DNA from: JAWUWD01 sp034112085
Lineage (GTDB): Bacteria > Bacteroidota > Bacteroidia > Cytophagales > Cyclobacteriaceae
Assembly (NCBI GenBank): GCA_034112085.1
Contig: JAWUWD010000045.1
Location: 1-12,669 of the forward strand
DNA: 12,669 nt
Direction: 5' to 3'
Shown here piece after piece: positions 6,512-12,669 of this stretch; the first letter of the stretch is position 1; each line of letters opens with the position of its first letter. The notes under the pieces were generated by a model. The model worked only from the letters and a program-made list of their open reading frames with translations, was not told the origin of the DNA and made no database searches. A program made the position numbers and the translations under genes.

Positions 6512-7399
6512 ATGTCTAAATCCAATTACGCACTATTTATTATACCAGCACTCATCTGGGGATCTACTTGGTATGTGATTACTTATCAACTTGGTGTTGT
6601 TGATCCTTTGGTGTCAGTATCTTATAGATTTGGGATTGCTGGATTAATGCTATTGGGCTATGCCAAACTCAAAAAACTCCCTCTTAAGTATTCCCAAGAG
6701 CAACACCTATTTATAGCCCTTCAAGGCCTATTACTTTTCGGAGTCAACTATTGGTTTGTATATGTATCGGAAACTTACCTAAGTAGTGGATTAGTTGCTG
6801 TTGCCTTCTCAACCCTTATTTTTCTGAACATATTCTTTGGCGCTATATTTCTCGGAAATATAGTTAAAGGACGCGTGATACTCGGAGCCGTAGCCGGTCT
6901 TTGTGGTACAGTTCTCATCTATCAATCGGAATTTAATAAACTTGACTTAGCCCACGATCAAGTCAAAGGTTTATTATTTTGTATTGGTTCAATTGTATTC
7001 GCTTCGCTAGGTAACATCACCTCAGCCTATAATCAGCGAAAATATAAGCTCCCTGTCATCCAAACGAATGCATTTGGGATGATATATGGATCTATCATCA
7101 TGCTAGGAATAGCAATAGCAACTGGTAAAACGATAAATTTTGATGCATCACTAAGTTACGTATTATCATTGGGGTATTTGGCTCTATTTGGATCTGTTAT
7201 CGCATTTACAGGTTACCTGACTTTAATAGGTAGAATTGGGGCAGATAAAGCGGCTTATACCATTGTGTTTGTTCCCGTAATCGCATTGACGATATCAACT
7301 TTCTACGAAGGCTATGAGCCTGATAATTATGCCTATCTAGGGATAGGCCTAATCTTATCTGGTAACGTACTCGCACTGAGGAGCAAAAAACCGAGTTGA
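6512..7399 (+). CDS. EamA-domain (DMT superfamily) transporter
   Basis: This 295-residue inner-membrane protein consists of about ten hydrophobic segments in two tandem EamA repeats (about 6-136 and 150-290). The first repeat has the family hallmark 'IWGSTWYVITYQ' early and 'LVAVAFSTLIFLNIFFG' in the fourth segment. The second ends with the matching 'GSVIAFTGYLTLIGRIGA' and 'YTIVFVPVIAL' segments. Members of this family export amino acids, purines or other metabolites, but the substrate cannot be read from sequence. A Lys-rich tail (RSKKPS) fits a cytoplasmic C-terminus. It stands alone: a terminator lies just upstream and the next gene is convergent. Its position between unrelated units gives no hint of substrate, although the leucine operon lies 1.8 kb away. 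Confidence 0.9.
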   Translation: MSKSNYALFIIPALIWGSTWYVITYQLGVVDPLVSVSYRFGIAGLMLLGYAKLKKLPLKYSQEQHLFIALQGLLLFGVNYWFVYVSETYLSSGLVAVAFSTLIFLNIFFGAIFLGNIVKGRVILGAVAGLCGTVLIYQSEFNKLDLAHDQVKGLLFCIGSIVFASLGNITSAYNQRKYKLPVIQTNAFGMIYGSIIMLGIAIATGKTINFDASLSYVLSLGYLALFGSVIAFTGYLTLIGRIGADKAAYTIVFVPVIALTISTFYEGYEPDNYAYLGIGLILSGNVLALRSKKPS

Positions 7400-7465
7400 T
7401 TTATCATACCAATGATTAGTAACAACTTGCATAAGTTACACCTTTCTACTATTATACTTTCAATG

Positions 7466-9010
7466 CTACTTTAGAGATTTGAATTTCTCCTGCATTACTT
7501 GCTGAACTGGGCGATTTTCAATCTTACTTTTCAACCAAGATAGTATGTCTAAATATAAAAATGGTCTTCGCTCATAAATGTCTTCTTTATAGGCAGAAAG
7601 TCTTTCATAGAGCATTTTGAATTCATTTTTTAGTTCATTGGGTTTGATCTTACCTGATTTTCTCAAAAATTGAAAGATCTCTTTCTGCACCGCTTGTTGA
7701 TCATCTATCTTACCAATAAACTGAAAAGTTGATTTGATCTGATATTCCAATTGATGATCCTCTCCAGCATCAAAGTGAGCGATTAAGTTCAGTATTCTGG
7801 CAAAACAATGGATATCTTCACGCAAATTCATTTCCTTGAAACTCACTATTTGGTTTAGATATTGAATGGCTTTATGATTATCCCCATTACCAAAATACAG
7901 TGTTGCAATCTTATAATAAAAAAGTAGAAAGCGCTCAGGGTCAATCTTAGAAGAGTACTCTTGAAGTTTCTCTAATAATTCTGGGATAAGCTTCACTCCT
8001 TCGTTAAAACTTCCTTCCATGAAATGCTTATTCACTTTCGATGAAAATAGAAACTTAAACACCAAAACTTCTGTATTCAAGTCTTTGACAATTTGATCAT
8101 CATCCTGCAAGGCTTCCAGCTCACTTAGCACCTCACAAAATCGGGTATAATATTGCAGTTGAAAAAGCGCAGACAATAGGCTGTGATATCCCTTAATATA
8201 TTGCACAGGCTGCCTCCTAGCCATTTCTGTATTGTTTTTATACAAATCAACCAGCGAGTTCGCGTGCCTATAACAACTGGGGAAATTTTGGACAATCGTA
8301 TTAAACCAAATATGGCATTGATGGAAATAGACTTGCTCATGGAAATTAAGAGCCTCTACCTCTATCGTAGGCATATTATCATTGAAATATTGCTCTGTTA
8401 GTCGGATATCAGCTTCACTTTTGGCATATCCATTCTTAAGATAAAGACTGTAAAGATTGAGTGATAAATTAGATAGTTGATTAGAAGAGGCGATTATCTT
8501 AGTTACCTCATTTACTTCAGCGGTAAGCTCTTCTGCACGCGTATCAATACTCCGTGTGATATATTGAGATTCGATCAATTTTTCGAATTCCATGATCTCC
8601 AATCCTATGGTATAGTATTTAGATTCCTTTGCTAAGTTCTTGGACTTGTCGAGAACTTTAAGTGCCTGTTTATAGAGCCCTTTATTGTACAATATCTTCG
8701 CATGATCTAAGCTTTCTCGCAGCTGAATATCAATATTCTGTCCGCTATGGTAATGTCTCAGACTAGAAAGTACTTGCTTGTATAAGTGCGCCTTTTGATT
8801 TGAAAATTGTACCTTTTTAATACTCGGTACTTTGTCCAAAATCGCATGATCATCATAAACTTTCATAGACTCCATGGCGTCAAAAAGTTTAATGAATTTT
8901 ACATCATCTGTATTTCCACTACGATTTACAAAAAGTCTGAAATGCCTTTTCTCAGTCTTAGTCAATGACTTTATCAAGTCAAAAAGTGGGTCAATTCTAT
9001 GGTTTGCCAT
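7466..9010 (-). CDS. Conserved Bacteroidota protein of unknown function, predicted helical-repeat (TPR-like)
   Basis: The 514-residue product has no signal peptide or membrane segment and is predicted almost entirely alpha-helical. Its N-terminus 'LFDLIKSLTKTEKRHFRLF' (9-27) is a motif I associate with an uncharacterised Bacteroidota family ('slsKsEKR-F'). The rest looks like degenerate tetratricopeptide-type helical hairpins, for example 'ILYNKGLYKQALKVLDKSK' (about 106-124) and 'YFGNGDNHKAIQYLNQIV' (about 374-391), which suggests a protein-interaction scaffold. There is no recognisable enzyme motif. The ATG at 9008-9010 is the natural start. It is divergent from leuA across 168 nt and converges on the transporter gene; a regulatory link to leucine synthesis is possible but not shown by anything visible. 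Function unknown. Confidence 0.8.
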   Translation of the reverse strand: MANHRIDPLFDLIKSLTKTEKRHFRLFVNRSGNTDDVKFIKLFDAMESMKVYDDHAILDKVPSIKKVQFSNQKAHLYKQVLSSLRHYHSGQNIDIQLRESLDHAKILYNKGLYKQALKVLDKSKNLAKESKYYTIGLEIMEFEKLIESQYITRSIDTRAEELTAEVNEVTKIIASSNQLSNLSLNLYSLYLKNGYAKSEADIRLTEQYFNDNMPTIEVEALNFHEQVYFHQCHIWFNTIVQNFPSCYRHANSLVDLYKNNTEMARRQPVQYIKGYHSLLSALFQLQYYTRFCEVLSELEALQDDDQIVKDLNTEVLVFKFLFSSKVNKHFMEGSFNEGVKLIPELLEKLQEYSSKIDPERFLLFYYKIATLYFGNGDNHKAIQYLNQIVSFKEMNLREDIHCFARILNLIAHFDAGEDHQLEYQIKSTFQFIGKIDDQQAVQKEIFQFLRKSGKIKPNELKNEFKMLYERLSAYKEDIYERRPFLYLDILSWLKSKIENRPVQQVMQEKFKSLK

Positions 9011-9101
9011 CGTAATTCGTATTCTTATAAAATGCTAATAATCAGATAATTAACTATAAAAAATTACATATTTGAAATAGTATAAATACGAGCATATCAA
9101 C

Positions 9102-9131
9102 TTGTCTATTTTTTCGGTTACACTATATTTA
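9102..9131 (+). promoter_or_regulatory. Candidate promoter of the leucine operon
   Basis: TTG (9102-9104), a 19-nt spacer and TATATTTA (9124-9131) match the Bacteroidota pattern TTG-N17-23-TAnnTTTG except for the final base (A for G). The leader to the leuA ATG would be about 40 nt. That leader has no Leu-rich leader peptide, T-box-like structure or strong hairpin, so there is no visible sign of attenuation. Confidence 0.45.
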
Positions 9132-9178
9132 ACATATCCTATTAATGGTAAAAGAGAACAAAAGAGATCAAATAAACA

Positions 9179-10342
9179 ATGGATCAACAAAAAATAGAAA
9201 TTTTTGATACGACCCTTCGAGATGGTGAACAAGTCCCCGGTTGTAAGCTCAATACTCCGGAAAAAGTGGCAGTTGCCAAAAGACTTGAGGCAATAGGTGT
9301 TGATGTGATCGAAGCTGGTTTTCCGATTTCCAGTCCAGGAGATTTTGAATCAGTAGCTGCATTAGCGTCAGTGGTCAAGAATGCCACAGTCTGCGCACTG
9401 AGTAGAGCTGTTGATAAAGACATTATCACAGCGGCAGAATCTCTTAAAGGGGCTAAACGGCCTAGGATTCATACTGGAATTGGAACTTCGGATTCGCACA
9501 TCTTTGACAAACTCCAGACCACACGAGAAAAAATTGTTGAACGCGCTATTTCTGCTGTAACATTGGCGAAAAAACATGTAGAAGATGTTGAGTTTTATGC
9601 TGAAGATGCTGGTAGAACAGACAATGCATTTTTGGCCTATATCTGTGAACAAGCAATAAAAGCAGGTGCGACTGTGCTCAATATTCCTGATACCACAGGC
9701 TATTGTCTGCCAGAAGAATATGGTGCTAAAATCAAATTCTTAAAAGAAAATGTGAAGGGCATTGAAAACGTGACGCTATCAACACATTGCCACAATGATC
9801 TCGGTATGGCTACTGCCAATTCTATCGCTGGTGTCATCAATGGCGCTACACAGATAGAATGTACAATCAATGGGATTGGGGAAAGAGCGGGAAATACGGC
9901 ACTTGAAGAAGTAGTAATGGTAATGCGTCAACATCCTCATCTTAACAAATACACTAACATAGATAGTACGCAGCTCAATGAGCTGTCCAGATATGTCTCA
10001 GACACGATGCGTGTACCGGTTCAACCCAACAAGGCCATCGTTGGTGCAAATGCATTTGCGCACTCCTCTGGGATACATCAAGATGGAGTGATCAAAAACC
10101 GAGAGACCTACGAGATTATTAATCCAAAAGACGTAGGGGTAGATCATTCATCAATAATTCTTACTGCTAGAAGTGGAAGGGCCGCCCTCGCCTATCGTCT
10201 GAAAAATATTGGTCACGAATTGACCAGAGATGAATTAGATGATTTCTATATAGGTTTCTTAAAAGTAGCCGATGAAAAGAAAGAAGTATGCGATGATGAT
10301 TTACATCGCTTAGCTGAGACCAAATCAAGAATAGCTGTATAA
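9179..10342 (+). CDS. leuA: 2-isopropylmalate synthase, short form without the regulatory domain
   Basis: This enzyme condenses acetyl-CoA with 2-oxoisovalerate to give 2-isopropylmalate, the first committed step of leucine synthesis. The 387-residue product has the HMGL-like TIM barrel: 'FDTTLRDGEQVPG' near the start, 'STHCHNDLGMATAN' (201-214) and 'NGIGERAGNTALEE' (231-244). Asp15, His203, His205 and Asn239 match the divalent-metal ligands known in LeuA. A linker subdomain ('HSSGIHQDGV', 295-304) follows, and the protein ends at about residue 387. The E. coli enzyme is about 520 residues and carries a C-terminal LeuA dimer/allosteric domain, which is missing here, so leucine feedback inhibition of the usual kind is unlikely. 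The context with leuCDB argues against homocitrate or citramalate synthase. First gene of the operon; leuC follows after 4 nt. Confidence 0.95.
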   Translation: MDQQKIEIFDTTLRDGEQVPGCKLNTPEKVAVAKRLEAIGVDVIEAGFPISSPGDFESVAALASVVKNATVCALSRAVDKDIITAAESLKGAKRPRIHTGIGTSDSHIFDKLQTTREKIVERAISAVTLAKKHVEDVEFYAEDAGRTDNAFLAYICEQAIKAGATVLNIPDTTGYCLPEEYGAKIKFLKENVKGIENVTLSTHCHNDLGMATANSIAGVINGATQIECTINGIGERAGNTALEEVVMVMRQHPHLNKYTNIDSTQLNELSRYVSDTMRVPVQPNKAIVGANAFAHSSGIHQDGVIKNRETYEIINPKDVGVDHSSIILTARSGRAALAYRLKNIGHELTRDELDDFYIGFLKVADEKKEVCDDDLHRLAETKSRIAV

Positions 10343-10346
10343 ATCC

Positions 10347-11741
10347 ATGGGAAAGACATTATTTGACAAAGTTTGGGATGCTCATGTTGTTAAGCGACTT
10401 GAAGGTGACAATGAGGTACTTTACATTGATCGACACTTGATTCATGAAGTGACCAGTCCACAGGCATTTGAAGAATTACGCACTAGAAAATTGCCTTTAT
10501 TTAGAAAAGCGCAAATGGTCGCCACACCAGACCACAATATTCCTACAGAGAATCAACATCTACCCATCAAAGAAGCTCTTTCTAAGCACCAAGTCGACAC
10601 ATTGGTTCAGAATTGTGAGGAATTCAATGTTGAGCTATTTGGATTGGGACACCCCAACCAAGGCATTGTCCATGTAATAGGACCAGAATTGGGTATTACA
10701 TTACCAGGTCGTACAATGGTCTGTGGTGATAGCCATACTTCCACTCATGGGGCATTCGGTGCGATCGCATTTGGAATCGGCACTAGCCAAGTCGCACAAG
10801 TGATGGCCAGTCAGTGCCTGCTTCAAACCAGACCAAAAACCATGAAAATCACCGTTGAAGGTGATCTGAACAAAGGTGTATTGGCTAAAGACATCATTCT
10901 CTACATCATTGCTGAACTCACCGCTGCAGGTGGCACAGGCTATTTTGTAGAATATGCTGGTAGCGCGATTACTTCGCTCTCCATGGAGGCAAGGATGACT
11001 ATCTGTAACATGAGTATAGAAATGGGTGCTAGAGGTGGGATGATCGCCCCTGACCAAACGACATACGATTACATCAAAGGCCGTGAATATGCGCCTAATG
11101 AACAAGATTTTGATAAAGCAGTATCCTATTGGAAGACCTTACAATCTGATGCAGACGCACCATTTGATAAAGAATACCACTTCGAAGCGAAGGACATCAC
11201 TCCCATGCTCACTTATGGCACTAATCCTGGAATGGGTGTGAAAATCACTGATAACATTCCAGTCAGTATTGGAGAAGGAAGTCAAGATAGTTTCAACAAG
11301 TCACTAAACTACATGGGCTTTGAAGCTGGTGAATCACTTATCGGTAAATCCATCAGTCATGTATTTATAGGCAGCTGCACCAATTCTCGCATAGAGGATC
11401 TCCGAGTAGTGGCTGATTATGTCAAAGGAAAAAAGAAGTCAGCTTCAGTGAATGCGCTGATTGTTCCTGGATCGAAACAAGTGGAGAAACAGGCCAAGGA
11501 AGAAGGAATAGATAAGATACTGGAAGCAGCAGGCTTTGTTCTAAGAGAACCGGGCTGCTCAGCGTGTCTGGCTATGAATGAAGACAAAGTACCTGCCGGT
11601 GCCTATTGTGTCTCCACTTCCAATCGAAATTTCGAAGGAAGGCAGGGACCTGGATCGAGAACATTGCTCGCAAGTCCACTAGTAGCGGCTGTGACTGCTA
11701 TCGAAGGAAAGATTGTGGATATTACCAAACACTTGAACTAA
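10347..11741 (+). CDS. leuC: 3-isopropylmalate dehydratase large subunit
   Basis: This is the large subunit of isopropylmalate isomerase, which with LeuD converts 2-isopropylmalate to 3-isopropylmalate through dimethylcitraconate (2-isopropylmaleate) using a [4Fe-4S] cluster. The 464-residue length is normal. The three cluster ligands are in place: Cys344 in 'IGSCTNSR', and Cys404 and Cys407 in 'EPGCSACLAMN'. Other aconitase-family signatures are 'CGDSHTSTHGAFGAIAFGIG' (126-145) and 'STSNRNFEGRQG' (423-434). The ATG lies 4 nt after the leuA stop and leuD begins 1 nt after its own stop, consistent with one polycistronic mRNA and equal production of the two subunits. Confidence 0.98.
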   Translation: MGKTLFDKVWDAHVVKRLEGDNEVLYIDRHLIHEVTSPQAFEELRTRKLPLFRKAQMVATPDHNIPTENQHLPIKEALSKHQVDTLVQNCEEFNVELFGLGHPNQGIVHVIGPELGITLPGRTMVCGDSHTSTHGAFGAIAFGIGTSQVAQVMASQCLLQTRPKTMKITVEGDLNKGVLAKDIILYIIAELTAAGGTGYFVEYAGSAITSLSMEARMTICNMSIEMGARGGMIAPDQTTYDYIKGREYAPNEQDFDKAVSYWKTLQSDADAPFDKEYHFEAKDITPMLTYGTNPGMGVKITDNIPVSIGEGSQDSFNKSLNYMGFEAGESLIGKSISHVFIGSCTNSRIEDLRVVADYVKGKKKSASVNALIVPGSKQVEKQAKEEGIDKILEAAGFVLREPGCSACLAMNEDKVPAGAYCVSTSNRNFEGRQGPGSRTLLASPLVAAVTAIEGKIVDITKHLN

Positions 11742-11742
11742 G

Positions 11743-12330
11743 ATGGAAAAATTTAACAAAGTAATCTCAACGGCTATTCCACTTCCCAATCAGGATGTGG
11801 ATACTGATCAGATTATTCCAGCACGCTTCCTAAAAGCCACTACTAGAGATGGATTTGATGGTAACCTATTTAGAGACTGGAGATACAATAGTGATAATTC
11901 TCCAAAGAAAGATTTTGTCCTCAATGACCCTACTTACTCAGGGAAAATACTGGTCGCAGGTAGGAATTTTGGCTGTGGTTCTTCAAGAGAACACGCTGCA
12001 TGGTCCCTGTTCGACTTTGGCTTCAAAGTAGTCGTATCAAGCTTCTTTGCGGATATATTCAAAGGCAATGCCCTCAACAATGGCTTGCTTCCTGTACAGG
12101 TTAATGATGAGTTCTTGAGCGATTTGCTACAGGAGATACAAAACAATCCAACTACAGAGATTACAGTTGATCTAGTGAAGCAAACTATTTCTTATAATGA
12201 TCAATCGGCCGATTTTGAAGTCAATTCTTATAAGAAGGAATGTCTCTTGAATGGCTATGATGATATAGATTATTTGGTAAATATTAAAAGTGAAATCGAG
12301 GCTTATGAAGCCTCTTCAATAACAGTATAA
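11743..12330 (+). CDS. leuD: 3-isopropylmalate dehydratase small subunit
   Basis: This is the swivelling small subunit of isopropylmalate isomerase, the partner of LeuC. The 195-residue product shows the family signatures 'DVDTDQIIPARFLK' (18-31), 'GRNFGCGSSREHAAWSL' (73-89), with the Gly-Ser-Ser-Arg loop that contacts substrate, and 'FFADIFKGNALNNGLLPV' (101-118). Length is normal for the bacterial LeuD subunit. It starts 1 nt after leuC, and its TAA stop shares its last A with the ATG of leuB (TAATG), a stop-start arrangement that favours translational coupling. Confidence 0.98.
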   Translation: MEKFNKVISTAIPLPNQDVDTDQIIPARFLKATTRDGFDGNLFRDWRYNSDNSPKKDFVLNDPTYSGKILVAGRNFGCGSSREHAAWSLFDFGFKVVVSSFFADIFKGNALNNGLLPVQVNDEFLSDLLQEIQNNPTTEITVDLVKQTISYNDQSADFEVNSYKKECLLNGYDDIDYLVNIKSEIEAYEASSITV

Positions 12331-12669
12331 TGGGTGTACACAAAAAAATAGGAATGCTTCCAGGAGATGGAGTGGGTCCAGAAGTAGTTGCAGAAGGCAG
12401 AAAAGTATTAGATGCTATCGCAGAAAAATATGATCATCAATTCGAATATGCTTACGGTGATGTAGGAGCTATCGCTATTGATAAAACAGGGAATCCCCTA
12501 CCCGATGATACGCTCGCAATTTGTAAGCAATCAGATGCTTTCCTATTTGGAGCCATCGGTCACCCAAAGTATGACAATGACCCATCTGCCAAAGTACGTC
12601 CTGAGCAAGGTTTGTTGAAACTTCGTAAGACGCTCGGTCTATACGCCAACATCAGACCTGTATCGGCTT
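12330..12669 (+). CDS. leuB: 3-isopropylmalate dehydrogenase, N-terminal part (continues beyond the window)
   Basis: The first 113 residues of the NAD-dependent enzyme that oxidises and decarboxylates 3-isopropylmalate to 2-oxoisocaproate are present. Visible signatures are 'GMLPGDGVGPEVVAEG' (8-23), 'DAFLFGAIGHPKYDNDP' and 'GLLKLRKTLGLYANIRP', which holds the substrate-binding Leu-Arg...Asn-x-Arg-Pro pattern of isopropylmalate dehydrogenases. The ATG at 12330-12332 overlaps the leuD stop by one base. The gene is cut by the window edge; a full-length product would be around 350-370 residues. It completes the leuACDB set. Confidence 0.96.
   Translation, partial: MGVHKKIGMLPGDGVGPEVVAEGRKVLDAIAEKYDHQFEYAYGDVGAIAIDKTGNPLPDDTLAICKQSDAFLFGAIGHPKYDNDPSAKVRPEQGLLKLRKTLGLYANIRPVSA

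Noticed and set aside
7424..7437. Short palindrome AACTT-GCAT-AAGTT between the convergent transporter and helical-repeat genes, considered as a shared terminator
   Set aside because: The stem is only 5 bp and AT-rich with no T-run on either side; too weak to call.
9145..9207. Small frame of about 20 codons overlapping the leuA start, considered as a leader peptide
   Set aside because: It encodes no leucine, overlaps the leuA start out of frame, and no terminator or antiterminator pair follows.
9050..9429. Minus-strand frames over the leu promoter and leuA start
   Set aside because: They overlap the promoter and leuA, lack recognisable protein features and read as low-complexity shadows.
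10701..11105. Antisense open frame of 134 codons opposite leuC
   Set aside because: It lies entirely within leuC, has no recognisable domain and is most easily explained as a shadow of leuC codon use.

Overview
The window looks like chromosomal DNA from a member of the Bacteroidota, most likely a Cytophagales-type marine or soil bacterium. Four things point there: AT-rich sequence without Shine-Dalgarno motifs, two secreted proteins with C-terminal type IX secretion (T9SS) sorting domains, the start of a TonB-dependent receptor with a carboxypeptidase-regulatory-like N-terminal domain, and promoter boxes resembling the Bacteroidota -33/-7 type (TTTG or TTG, about 20 nt, TAnnTTTG). There are no rRNA or tRNA genes, CRISPR arrays or insertion sequences. 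No stretch longer than 300 bases is without a gene.

Layout. (1) Positions 1-3908, all minus strand, read right to left: a TerB-like domain protein; a hairpin; a lipoprotein of unknown function; a T9SS-exported subtilisin-family (S8) protease that overlaps the lipoprotein gene by 8 nt; ribulose-phosphate 3-epimerase (rpe) with its own promoter; and, 5 nt after rpe, the start of a TonB-dependent receptor. The receptor frame is broken by two in-frame TAA codons two positions apart, and plug-like coding sequence resumes in the same frame up to the window edge. (2) Positions 4080-6435, plus strand: a degenerate TrpF-fold protein lacking the catalytic cysteine, followed 13 nt later by a secreted choice-of-anchor-B/LVIVD-repeat protein with PKD and T9SS sorting domains, then a terminator. 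(3) Positions 6512-7399, plus strand: an EamA (DMT-family) transporter. (4) Positions 7466-9010, minus strand: a 514-residue helical-repeat protein of a Bacteroidota family without known function. (5) Positions 9179 to the end, plus strand: the leucine operon leuA-leuC-leuD-leuB, packed with spacers of 4, 1 and -1 nt; leuB runs off the window.

How the genes work together. leuA, leuC, leuD and leuB encode the whole path from 2-oxoisovalerate plus acetyl-CoA to 2-oxoisocaproate. The leuA product is a short form that ends before the usual leucine-binding regulatory domain. The lipoprotein and protease genes are probably translationally coupled. The TrpF-like protein and the choice-of-anchor-B protein are probably co-transcribed, but no functional link between them can be read from the sequence.

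I did not find a convincing new multi-gene system. The items most worth a second look are the broken receptor, the TrpF-like pseudoenzyme paired with a secreted protein, and the hairpin in front of the lipoprotein/protease pair.
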